Shown: positions 1-6,067 of the stretch, one piece after another
Layout of the letters: each line of letters opens with the position of its first letter
Numbering within the stretch: position 1 is the stretch's first letter
Source of the DNA: an uncultured Oscillospiraceae bacterium
GTDB lineage: Bacteria; Bacillota; Clostridia; Oscillospirales; Acutalibacteraceae
Direction: 5' to 3'
NCBI GenBank assembly: GCA_900554775.1
Contig: USIK01000013.1
Coordinates: 1 to 14,321, forward strand
Length of the DNA stretch: 14,321 bases
Position numbers and translations under genes: made by a program
The notes under the pieces: generated by a model
What the model was told of the DNA's origin: nothing
Seen by the model: the letters and a program-made list of their open reading frames with translations, nothing else
The model's database searches: none

Positions 1-219
1 AAATATTTAAACGGCGAAGTTAAAGAAAGCGCAAAAATGCAGCTTGAATATCTTGAGCTCATCGAGATGCTTTTCTGCGATGTTAACCCGAATCCTGTTA
101 AAGCGGCAATGAACATGATGGGCTATTCATGCGGCGAGTGCAGGATGCCTCTTGAGACCCTCGGCGCAGCCCAAATGGCCAGCCTCAAAAATGCAATGAA
201 AAAACACAATTTAATATAA
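1..219 (+). CDS. dapA: 4-hydroxy-tetrahydrodipicolinate synthase, C-terminal part
   Basis: This is the last 72 codons of a gene that enters from the left edge, open in frame from base 1 to a TAA stop. The protein condenses pyruvate with aspartate semialdehyde in the lysine/diaminopimelate pathway, in the cytoplasm. The visible part is the C-terminal helical region of the DapA family: a Leu/Glu-rich helix, then NPNPVKAAMNMMG, matching the conserved NP.PVK.A...G segment, then a RMPL stretch and a final amphipathic helix ending KKHNLI. The catalytic lysine and tyrosine lie upstream, outside the window. dapB follows 47 nt downstream on the same strand, so the two probably share a transcript. The neighbouring dapB supports the call, since the fragment alone could belong to another member of the DapA/NAL aldolase family. 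Confidence 0.88.
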   Translation, partial: KYLNGEVKESAKMQLEYLELIEMLFCDVNPNPVKAAMNMMGYSCGECRMPLETLGAAQMASLKNAMKKHNLI

Positions 220-238
220 TAAAACGGACGGTGAAAAA

Positions 239-259
239 GGGCGATAAAAACTATCGCCC
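239..259 (+). promoter_or_regulatory. Hairpin immediately upstream of dapB start
   Basis: A perfect 8-bp stem (GGGCGATA, 239-246, with TATCGCCC, 252-259) closes a 5-nt AAAAC loop. It ends 7 nt before the dapB ATG. No T-run follows, so it does not look like an intrinsic terminator. No AGGAGG-like sequence lies at the usual distance from the ATG; the only purine-rich stretch, GGTGAAAAAGG (230-240), sits at the 5' foot of the stem. Folding could bring that stretch close to the start codon, or could limit translation. Both readings are inference. Confidence 0.5.
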
Positions 260-266
260 CTGAAAA

Positions 267-1019
267 ATGAATGTAATAATTTGCGGCCTTTGCGGCAAAA
301 TGGGCAGATGCCTCGTTAAACTTATCAGTAGTTCGGAAAATAGCAAAGTCGTTGCAGGAATTGACAAGTTTCCTTGCAATGAATTTGACTTCCCTGTTTT
401 TACTTCTTTGGAAGAAGCTAATGTTAAAGCCGATGTAATAATAGATTTTTCGCATCCTTCGGCGCTTTCGCAGATTCTTAGTTACTGCGAAAAAACAAAA
501 ACTCCCGCAGTAATTTGCACTACGGGGTTCTCGCAAGAACAAGTTAAAGAAATCAAAAAAGCCTCTGAAAAAACAGCTATTTTTTACTCAAGAAATATGT
601 CGCTCGGCATAAATTTGATTCTAACTCTTGCTAAAAAAGCTGCAAGCTTCCTTGGAAATGGCTTTGACATTGAAATAACTGAAAAGCACCACAACCAAAA
701 GATTGACGCTCCGAGCGGAACTGCGCTGATGATTGCCGAAGAAATCAAAAGGGTTAAAACCGACGGCGAGCTCATTTTCGACAGAACCAAAAGAAGAGAA
801 AAAAGAAAACCAAGTGAAATCGGTATGCACTGCGTTAGAGGCGGGAGCATCTGCGGCGACCATGAAGTGATGTTTGCAGGCGAGAATGAAATCATAACTA
901 TCTCTCATCATGCGCAATCACGTGAAGTTTTTGCTTCGGGCGCAATAAAAGCCGCAGAATTCATGGTTGGGAAATCTGCGGGCCTTTACAGCATGGAAGA
1001 TATGTTACTTGCGAAATAA
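267..1019 (+). CDS. dapB: 4-hydroxy-tetrahydrodipicolinate reductase
   Basis: DapB reduces the DapA product to tetrahydrodipicolinate with NAD(P)H, the second dedicated step toward diaminopimelate and lysine. At 250 aa the protein is a little shorter than E. coli DapB. The N-terminal Rossmann fold shows the dinucleotide loop G7-L-C-G10-K-M-G13. TTGFS (85-89) is the conserved substrate/cofactor segment. The signature HHNQKIDAPSGTA (141-153) carries the expected catalytic histidine (H141) and lysine (K145). The C-terminal part has RGGSICGDHEVMFAG (191-205) and SHHAQSREVFASGA, also typical. The ATG is chosen because the Rossmann strand starts at once and no earlier start fits, although there is no clear Shine-Dalgarno, only a hairpin. 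The gene follows dapA, and its last 15 nt overlap the end of a convergent minus-strand gene. Confidence 0.97.
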   Translation: MNVIICGLCGKMGRCLVKLISSSENSKVVAGIDKFPCNEFDFPVFTSLEEANVKADVIIDFSHPSALSQILSYCEKTKTPAVICTTGFSQEQVKEIKKASEKTAIFYSRNMSLGINLILTLAKKAASFLGNGFDIEITEKHHNQKIDAPSGTALMIAEEIKRVKTDGELIFDRTKRREKRKPSEIGMHCVRGGSICGDHEVMFAGENEIITISHHAQSREVFASGAIKAAEFMVGKSAGLYSMEDMLLAK

Positions 1020-1391
1020 ATTTTCAATTTCTTCGGGCTCATCATAAAAAAGAGCCTTCGAAGCAACCCCTTTTATGGAATTTGAAACGTATGCATCTTT
1101 TTTTGCAATTAAATATATAGGAATTTTTTTGCTAAAAGCGTAGCCCGCTTCAATTCCTATTCCGATGCTAAGCTCGGTAGCGTCTATCAAAAGAACGTCC
1201 GAGCTGTTTATTTCGTTAAAAGCAATTTTCATTATCTCTTCGGCGGAAAATTCGCACTTGCCGTAATTTTGCACGTTTTTAGCAAAAACGAACGGAACAT
1301 CACCGCAATTTTCAATCGCCAAGCAGATTTTTTCAATCAAATTTTTATTTCTCATATCATCATAATATTTTATAGATAAAAATACTTTCAT
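1005..1391 (-). CDS. Nucleoside 2-deoxyribosyltransferase-like protein
   Basis: This is a 128-aa, single-domain, probably cytoplasmic protein. The start is the ATG at 1391 rather than an upstream in-frame codon, because GGAGG (1398-1402) lies 6 nt before it and the fold begins there with MKVFLS. SSDVLLIDATELSIGIGIEAG (63-83) resembles the nucleoside 2-deoxyribosyltransferase signature: an Asp ending a beta strand (D65, D70), a small-residue loop, and a Glu (E81) where the family nucleophile sits, followed by GYAF. Known relatives transfer or hydrolyse the N-glycosidic bond of (deoxy)nucleosides. The fold is shared with TIR-like NADases, so the substrate cannot be read from sequence. It is convergent with dapB (15-nt overlap) and divergent from tgt, with 58 nt between starts. 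A link to queuine or other base salvage is possible but inferred from position only. Confidence 0.72.
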   Translation of the reverse strand: MKVFLSIKYYDDMRNKNLIEKICLAIENCGDVPFVFAKNVQNYGKCEFSAEEIMKIAFNEINSSDVLLIDATELSIGIGIEAGYAFSKKIPIYLIAKKDAYVSNSIKGVASKALFYDEPEEIENLFRK

Positions 1392-1449
1392 TTTAAGCCT
1401 CCAAAGATTTTTATTTATAAAGTTTAATACATTAGGAGATGTTTTAAAA

Positions 1450-2568
1450 GTGTATAAACTAATAAAAAAAGAAAAGAGGGCCAGGCGCGGCGAATTCAAA
1501 ACCCCGCACGGGACAATTCAGCTTCCGGGCTTCATGAACGTTGCAACTTGCGGAGCTATCAAAGGGGCTGTTTCGGCAATCGACCTTAAAAACATAAAGT
1601 GCCAGGTTCAGCTTTGCAATACATACCACTTGCACTTAAGGCCAGGCGACGAAGTCGTTAAAAGCCAGGGGGGAATAAGAAAATTCACTTCATGGACAGG
1701 CCCCGTTCTGACTGACAGCGGCGGGTTCCAGGTTTTCTCGCTTGCAAAGCTCAGGAATATAACCGAAGAAGGCGTTACTTTCGCTTCACACATAGACGGC
1801 CACAAGATCTTCATGGGCCCGGAAGAAAGCATGCAAATTCAGTCAAACCTCGGCTCAACCATTGCCATGGCCTTTGATGAATGCATCGCAAACCCTGCAC
1901 AGTATTCTTACACGAAAAATTCCTGCGACAGAACCGTAAGGTGGCTCAAGCGCTGCAAAAAGAAAATGGATTACCTCAATTCCCTTGAAACCACGGTTAA
2001 CAACCAGCAAATGCTCTTCGGAATTAACCAAGGCAGCACCTACAACGACATTAGAATCGAGCACATGAAGCAAATCCGCGAACTGGATTTAAACGGCTAT
2101 GCGATAGGCGGCCTCGCTGTTGGAGAAAGCGCCGAAGAGATGTATAACGTCATTGAAAATGTTGAGCCATTCATGCCGGAGGACAAACCGAGATATTTGA
2201 TGGGCGTCGGAACGCCTGTGAACATTTTAGAAGCCGTGGCAAGAGGAGTGGACCTTTTCGACTGCGTTATGCCAAGCAGAAATGCAAGACACGGGAAAAT
2301 CTTCACCTGGGATGGCGCTATAAATATCTTAAATGCAAAATTCGAAAGAGATTCTTCCCCGCTTGACAGCAAATGCGACTGCCCGACATGCAAAAACCAC
2401 TCAAAATCCTACATCAGGCATCTACTTAAGAGCAAAGAAATGCTCGGGATGAGGCTTTGCGTGATGCACAATCTTTATTTTTACAACACTTTGCTTGAAA
2501 AAATCAGGGAATCACTAGATAACGGAACCTTCGAAGAATTTTATTTGAAATACAGAAATATTCTTTAA
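1450..2568 (+). CDS. tgt: tRNA-guanine (queuine/preQ1) transglycosylase
   Basis: TGT swaps the guanine at wobble position 34 of GUN-anticodon tRNAs for the queuosine precursor preQ1 (or for queuine in some salvage bacteria). The protein is 372 aa, the normal bacterial length. DSGGFQVFSL (89-98) carries the active-site Asp89. MAFDEC (140-145), GGLAVGES (220-227) and YLMGVGTP (249-256) form the base pocket. DLFDCVMPSRNARHG (268-282) holds the nucleophile Asp271 and the tRNA-binding Arg/Asn residues. The C-terminal zinc site is C309, C311, C314 and H340. The start is GTG at 1450; AGGAG (1433-1437) is 12 nt upstream, a slightly long spacing, and no ATG fits better. A hairpin follows 6 nt after the stop. 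The FDEC and DCVMP forms do not settle whether preQ1 or queuine is the substrate. Confidence 0.97.
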   Translation: MYKLIKKEKRARRGEFKTPHGTIQLPGFMNVATCGAIKGAVSAIDLKNIKCQVQLCNTYHLHLRPGDEVVKSQGGIRKFTSWTGPVLTDSGGFQVFSLAKLRNITEEGVTFASHIDGHKIFMGPEESMQIQSNLGSTIAMAFDECIANPAQYSYTKNSCDRTVRWLKRCKKKMDYLNSLETTVNNQQMLFGINQGSTYNDIRIEHMKQIRELDLNGYAIGGLAVGESAEEMYNVIENVEPFMPEDKPRYLMGVGTPVNILEAVARGVDLFDCVMPSRNARHGKIFTWDGAINILNAKFERDSSPLDSKCDCPTCKNHSKSYIRHLLKSKEMLGMRLCVMHNLYFYNTLLEKIRESLDNGTFEEFYLKYRNIL

Positions 2569-2574
2569 ACAAAA

Positions 2575-2596
2575 CCCACGCTTTTCACGGCGTGGG
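2575..2596. terminator. Shared hairpin terminator between tgt and the 154-aa gene (repeat copy 1)
   Basis: A 7-bp GC-rich stem (CCCACGC, 2575-2581, with GCGTGGG, 2590-2596) closes an 8-nt loop. It sits between the convergent stops of tgt (plus) and the 154-aa gene (minus). Read on the minus strand it is followed directly by TTTTGTTT, a good U-tract; on the plus strand the tail is TCTAGTTTT, weaker. The same 22 nt recur as an exact reverse complement at 3188-3209. Confidence 0.75.
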
Positions 2597-2608
2597 TCTA
2601 GTTTTCGC

Positions 2609-3073
2609 TTATTTAACATTACTAAATTTGGTTTTCAAAGTGTCCACAACATCCTTAAAATAATTAACCACTTTCGGGTTATCTATCGAAGAACGCTTAA
2701 CATAATCTCCGCTCGAGGTCTTGGGAGTATACTTTAAAGCTTTTTCAATTTCTGCAATACTATCGCTGATTTTTGCATTTTTATTCAATTTCTTAAGATT
2801 TTTATGCATTTCGCCCAGCACTCTACTCGTATGAGAAAATGCCATCTCGCGCATTGTCATTAATGGCCCAAAAGCATTTTTAAATTCTTGGGTAAGTTTC
2901 CCCACAGTGTCATCAAGCGATAAACGCCTTTCAACACCGGACTTAAAACTTGCCCCTATTTTCAAAAAGTCTTTTACCTTATTTTCATAATTTTCTTGGT
3001 CTTTCTTTTTCTTGCCGCTTAAAAATGATTTTTCATTGCTGCCTTCTTTAAACACTTTCTTAAAATTCAACAT
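2609..3073 (-). CDS. Uncharacterised lysine-rich helical protein, small paralogue (154 aa)
   Basis: I do not recognise this family. The ATG at 3073 is supported by AGGAG with 9-nt spacing and a promoter 69 nt upstream (end of TTGACA to ATG). The protein is strongly basic and looks mainly helical, with no signal peptide or membrane segment, so a cytoplasmic location is likely. It is clearly paralogous to the 286-aa product of the next gene. Both start MLN.KKVF. They also share FSHTSRVLGEMHKNLKKL (79-96), KYTPK (114-118) and Y.KRSSIDNP (124-133) followed by an aromatic pair, in the same order and spacing. This copy ends soon after that core and lacks the coiled-coil tail. The gene has its own promoter and terminator, and copies of one 22-nt hairpin flank it in inverted orientation. 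Function unknown. Confidence 0.8.
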   Translation of the reverse strand: MLNFKKVFKEGSNEKSFLSGKKKKDQENYENKVKDFLKIGASFKSGVERRLSLDDTVGKLTQEFKNAFGPLMTMREMAFSHTSRVLGEMHKNLKKLNKNAKISDSIAEIEKALKYTPKTSSGDYVKRSSIDNPKVVNYFKDVVDTLKTKFSNVK

Positions 3074-3119
3074 AATTCGTCACTCCTACTTTTTATTTTT
3101 GTTAATATATTGCATTTAT

Positions 3120-3148
3120 ATGATATGGCGTGCAAATATTTTTGTCAA
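3120..3148 (-). promoter_or_regulatory. Promoter of the 154-aa gene
   Basis: On the minus strand there is a perfect -35 TTGACA (3148-3143), a 17-nt spacer and -10 TATCAT (3125-3120). The -35 lies in a 25-nt block (3138-3162) that matches 4136-4160, upstream of the paralogue, at 23 of 25 positions. The AT-rich part ahead of the -35 could act as an UP element. Confidence 0.75.
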
Positions 3149-3187
3149 GTTTTTATAATAAATTATTTTCTATTTTAAATATTAAAT

Positions 3188-3209
3188 CCCACGCCGTGAA
3201 AAGCGTGGG
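3188..3209. repeat. 22-nt hairpin repeat, copy 2, downstream of the 286-aa gene
   Basis: This is an exact reverse complement of 2575-2596. It forms the same 7-bp stem and begins 7 nt past the stop of the 286-aa gene. On the minus strand it is followed by ATTTAATATTT, a weak U-tract, so it may serve as that gene's terminator. On the plus strand the tail is AACATTTTT. Because the orientation is opposite to copy 1, the 154-aa gene and its promoter sit between inverted copies (2575-3209, 635 bp). Confidence 0.85.
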
Positions 3210-3216
3210 AACATTT

Positions 3217-4077
3217 TTAATAGTTACTTTTTATAATTTTTTCTGCTTGAATATTCAGGTTTTCTAGTTCTTTGCTCTTTTTTTCCAAAACTTCCATTTC
3301 GTTTTTTACCGTTTTTTTGACTTTTTCAACGGCCGCTGCGTCCTGCTTAATTTTCATGGAATTTCCTTCTTCTAATGCAGCATTAAGTTTTTTCGTGCTT
3401 GTCTCCAATGCCTTTTTGCTGCTGGAAAGCCTTTTGTTTTGAGCTTCCACTTCACTTTTCTTTTTGCTCAAAATTTTAGAATTTCTTTTAGCCGCAGGCG
3501 TGCCAACTTTGAGCAGTTCCCGAAGGTTTGTTTCAATCCTATTTATAGCCTCTTCGGTTTCTTTCGCTGTTTGGCCAATTTCCAATTTGAAGTTCCCCAT
3601 GCTCTGAACCATATTTGCAATTTCTTTGTCATGGTCCCAATTTGCAACTTTTTCGTCTAATTTCTTAGGAATCGTCACGTTAAAAAACTCCGCGATTTCA
3701 GGGTTGTCTATCGCTGAACGTTTAATATATCCTTTTTCATCAATTTTTTTCGGAGTGTATTTAAAAGCTTTTTTAAATGCATTTACATCATCGCCAATTC
3801 TCATATCTTTGAGCCTTCTCAACTGTTTGTCCATTTCGCTAAGCACTTTACTTGTGCGCGAAAAAAACTTCCCGGTCATAAAATCTTTGAAATAGATTTC
3901 GAAATAATATGCCATACTGTCAGCTGGAGTAGACGCCGTTCTTCCTGCGCCTAAATAATGCTCTCCAAAATCTTCGCACTTATCCTTAAGCTTCTTCACT
4001 TTTTTATCATAAACTTCCTTATCTTCCTGCTGGCTTTTACCCAATTTTCCTGTAAACACTTTTTTAGAATTTAACAT
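3217..4077 (-). CDS. Uncharacterised helical coiled-coil protein, large paralogue (286 aa)
   Basis: I do not recognise this family. The ATG at 4077 has GGGAG with 9-nt spacing. The first 135 or so residues match the 154-aa neighbour: the MLNSKKVF start, FSRTSKVLSEMDKQLRRL (72-89), KYTPK (106-110) and Y.KRSAIDNP (117-126). The remainder, roughly 150-285, is an extra charged Lys/Glu/Ala/Leu-rich region with long heptad-like stretches (for example 200-235 and 245-285) and looks like an extended coiled coil. No signal peptide, transmembrane segment, enzyme motif or cysteine cluster is visible. The gene has its own TTGACA promoter, and a copy of the 22-nt hairpin follows its stop. It could be structural, nucleoid-associated or an effector; nothing in the sequence decides between these. 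Confidence 0.8.
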   Translation of the reverse strand: MLNSKKVFTGKLGKSQQEDKEVYDKKVKKLKDKCEDFGEHYLGAGRTASTPADSMAYYFEIYFKDFMTGKFFSRTSKVLSEMDKQLRRLKDMRIGDDVNAFKKAFKYTPKKIDEKGYIKRSAIDNPEIAEFFNVTIPKKLDEKVANWDHDKEIANMVQSMGNFKLEIGQTAKETEEAINRIETNLRELLKVGTPAAKRNSKILSKKKSEVEAQNKRLSSSKKALETSTKKLNAALEEGNSMKIKQDAAAVEKVKKTVKNEMEVLEKKSKELENLNIQAEKIIKSNY

Positions 4078-4117
4078 AAATATTCACTCCCATTTTATTT
4101 TCATTCCACTATTATAA

Positions 4118-4146
4118 AAATTACATCTTTCCTCAATTTTTGTCAA
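4118..4146 (-). promoter_or_regulatory. Promoter of the 286-aa gene
   Basis: On the minus strand there is TTGACA (4146-4141), a 17-nt spacer and TAATTT (4123-4118). A better-looking TATAAT lies 7 nt further on but at a poor spacing of 24. It belongs to the 25-nt block 4136-4160, which is shared, with two mismatches, with the promoter of the 154-aa gene. The end of TTGACA is 63 nt from the start codon, against 69 nt in the paralogue. Confidence 0.62.
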
Positions 4147-4222
4147 GTATCTATAATAAAAATAATGATTAAAACTATGTTATTATATTATTTTTATAAA
4201 TAATTATTTAGTAAAATAATTA

Positions 4223-4262
4223 AAAGCTTACATCAAAGGGCAAGCCCGAAAATGTAAGCTTT
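4223..4262 (-). terminator. Terminator of the phosphohexomutase gene
   Basis: An 11-bp stem (AAAGCTTACAT, 4223-4233, with ATGTAAGCTTT, 4252-4262) encloses a small GGGC/GCCC inner hairpin (4238-4247). It begins 7 nt beyond the minus-strand stop at 4270. The minus-strand tail after the stem is TTAATTATTTTAC, T-rich though broken. Confidence 0.72.
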
Positions 4263-4269
4263 ATTAATT

Positions 4270-5756
4270 TTATAAATCTTTTAAATCTAAAAAGTCGTAT
4301 TTTTTAAGAAACGGTTTAATGAAACTAATCATCGCTCTAAGCCCGCCGTCAACGTAACTTTCAGCATGAATAATAACCACAGGGTCATGCAAACTTTCTC
4401 TGACTAAAAGCCAGCCACTGTGCTGCTTCGAGGGAAAATGAATTCTAACTCCTTCAACATTATCTTCGTCAAGTTCAAGGTTTTTATTCGATTTTGCAAG
4501 GTTCTTCAAATCTTTCAGGAGCTTGTTTACATCAGCATTTTCATCTTTAATTTCAATCCTGGTGTCGCTCACCCCCACAGGGCTCACAAAATCATCAAGT
4601 TTCGAGCTCAATTTCTTCATTTCGTTTTTAGCGCGAACCGCCTGAACAATCATTTTGCATGCAAGGTATGCACCGTCATCAATGAAATCGTTATCCATAA
4701 ACGCCGCATGGCCCGAAGTTTCAATCGCAAGGAGGCAATTCCCGCCTTTTTCATTGATCTTTTTAGCCATTGAAATAACATTATTGTAGCCGCGCTTATA
4801 TCTGAACTGGTATCCGCCCCTTTTAGAAATAAAATCTTTTAAAGATTCATAAGTCATCGAGTCGGTAACAATAACCGCTTTAGAATTATTTTTAAGAATA
4901 TCATCGGCAACAAGCGCAATCAGCTTCGTGCCCGAAATGACTTTGCCGTCGCTGTCAACAATTGCAGCTCTGTCGACATCTGTGTCAAAAATAATTCCCA
5001 AATCAGCATTTGAAGAAACTGTAATTTCAGAAATAGATTTGAGCGCTTCGGCATTTCAGGGTTTGGCACATGAAGCGGGAAATTCCCGTCTGGCTCTATT
5101 CCAACGCTACCTTCGGTGTCCGCTCCAAGAGGTTTTAAAACTTCTTTTTCGAAGAATCCGCCCGCACCGTTTCCAGCATCAACAACGATTTTCATTCCTT
5201 TTAAAGGTCTATCAGAATTTCCTCCCAAAGCTTCTTTTATAACATTTCTGAGCTTTTCAGAATAATATTCCATAAGGTTCATTTTGCGCACGCTTCCGCC
5301 TTTTTGCGGCAAAGTTTCGGGCACTCTTTGAGCAAGGCTTAAGATATTTTCTATGTCTTCAGGAGTAAGCCCACCATCAGAAGTGAAAAATTTAAGGCCG
5401 TTTTTTTCTGGCGGAAGATGGCTCGCGGTTATCTCAATCGAAGCCGTGCACTTTATGGCTGAAATCGCCATGAACATGGCCGGCGTCGAGCAAAGCGAAC
5501 AATCATAAATATTACAGCCAAAGGCTCTTATGGTGTTAATAACCACATTTTTAAGCCTTGAAGCCGAAACCCTTGAATCGTGGCCAACAGCAACAGTTAT
5601 TTCCTCAGGGGTTAGTTTATATTTATCCGAAAGCCATCTAACAAAAGCATGGCAAATTTTCTCAACCACTTCATTCGTAAGTTCAATTTCACTTCCGCTG
5701 GCCAAACCTCTTATGTCAGAGCCATTTTTCAATTTGCTAAAAGAATTATCTAACAT
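4270..5756 (-). pseudogene. Alpha-D-phosphohexomutase (phosphomannomutase/phosphoglucomutase family), split by a one-base frameshift
   Basis: The family interconverts hexose 1- and 6-phosphates through a phosphoserine, feeding envelope sugar synthesis. The gene is in two frames: codons up to CCG (5051-5049) are in one, and the rest continues from GCG (5046-5044) in another. Adding one base between 5049 and 5048 restores a 495-aa protein reading NPEMPEALKSIS across the join. With that repair all active-site loops are present: TASH with Ser112, metal loop DTDVDR (258-263), sugar loop ETSGH (346-350) and phosphate loop RESLHDPV (453-460). The DTDVDR and SLHDPV forms recall a subfamily I remember from plants and Clostridia. 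The start is ATG 5756 (AAGG at 10 nt) or GTG 5762. Both halves keep normal coding character, so the break is recent or a sequencing error. Confidence 0.85.
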
Positions 5757-5796
5757 ATGCACTTTACCTTCTTTCTTAAAATTTCAAACTCACCTA

Positions 5797-5824
5797 ATTA
5801 TACTACAATTCAAATGTTTGTAAA
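5797..5824 (-). promoter_or_regulatory. Promoter of the phosphohexomutase gene
   Basis: On the minus strand there is TTTACA (5824-5819), a 16-nt spacer and a perfect TATAAT (5802-5797). The predicted start of transcription, near 5790, leaves a leader of about 35 nt before the ATG at 5756. Confidence 0.72.
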
Positions 5825-5885
5825 AAAATAATTCAAAAGTGTAACCAAAACCAAGAAAAATAAATAGTATGTTAATGTAAATACT

Positions 5886-5894
5886 AAAAGGAGG
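5886..5894 (+). promoter_or_regulatory. Strong RBS for the 40-codon cysteine-rich gene
   Basis: AAAAGGAGG is a full anti-Shine-Dalgarno match, 9 nt before the ATG at 5904. It is the main evidence that this very short frame is translated. I could not place a convincing promoter upstream of it. Confidence 0.75.
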
Positions 5895-5903
5895 AATCCC
5901 AAT

Positions 5904-6026
5904 ATGTGTAATAATTTCTTTGGCGGAAACAACTGCTGCTTACTCATCGTTCTCGTTATCATCATTTTGTGCTGCTGCGGCGGAGATAACAGCGGCTGTG
6001 GCTGCGGTTGCGGTTGCAACGGTTAA
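5904..6026 (+). CDS. Cysteine-rich single-pass membrane microprotein (40 aa)
   Basis: A 40-codon gene supported by a full AAAAGGAGG site 9 nt before the ATG and by a textbook terminator 12 nt after the TAA. The protein has three parts: an N-terminal MCNNFFGGNN head, a hydrophobic helix of about 11-13 residues (LLIVLVIIIL, 13-22) bordered by CC and CCC, and a Gly/Cys tail with alternating C-G-C-G-C-G-C (32-38). Ten of 40 residues are cysteine. The head-helix-tail layout recalls small sporulation or membrane proteins of the YjcZ type, but the cysteine load is unusual and I claim no orthology. Metal binding, a redox role or lipid modification of the juxtamembrane cysteines are possible. It is divergent from the phosphohexomutase gene and convergent with nifJ. 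Confidence 0.78.
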   Translation: MCNNFFGGNNCCLLIVLVIIILCCCGGDNSGCGCGCGCNG

Positions 6027-6038
6027 TCAAAGCCCTTC

Positions 6039-6067
6039 CATCCACCGAAAACGGTGGATGTTTTTTT
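6039..6067 (+). terminator. Intrinsic terminator of the microprotein gene
   Basis: A perfect 9-bp stem (CATCCACCG, 6039-6047, with CGGTGGATG, 6052-6060) closes an AAAA loop and is followed by seven T (6061-6067). The T-run overlaps the nifJ stop codon (complement of 6066-6068). On the minus strand the hairpin lacks a following T-run, so it would be a weaker terminator for nifJ. Confidence 0.92.

Noticed and set aside
123..542. A 139-codon minus-strand frame across the dapA-dapB junction
   Set aside because: It runs antisense through two well-supported genes and has no recognisable domain.
1392..1449. Possible divergent promoters between the NDT-like gene and tgt
   Set aside because: TATAAA- and TATTAA-like strings occur, but none has a credible -35 at the right spacing on either strand.
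2575..3209. CRISPR or insertion-sequence interpretation of the 22-nt repeats
   Set aside because: There are only two copies, inverted, with a coding gene between them, no spacer series, and no transposase.
5825..5885. Possible sigma-factor (including sporulation sigma) promoter for the microprotein gene
   Set aside because: I looked for housekeeping, SigE-like and SigK-like boxes; only weak AT-rich fragments without a good pair of elements are present.
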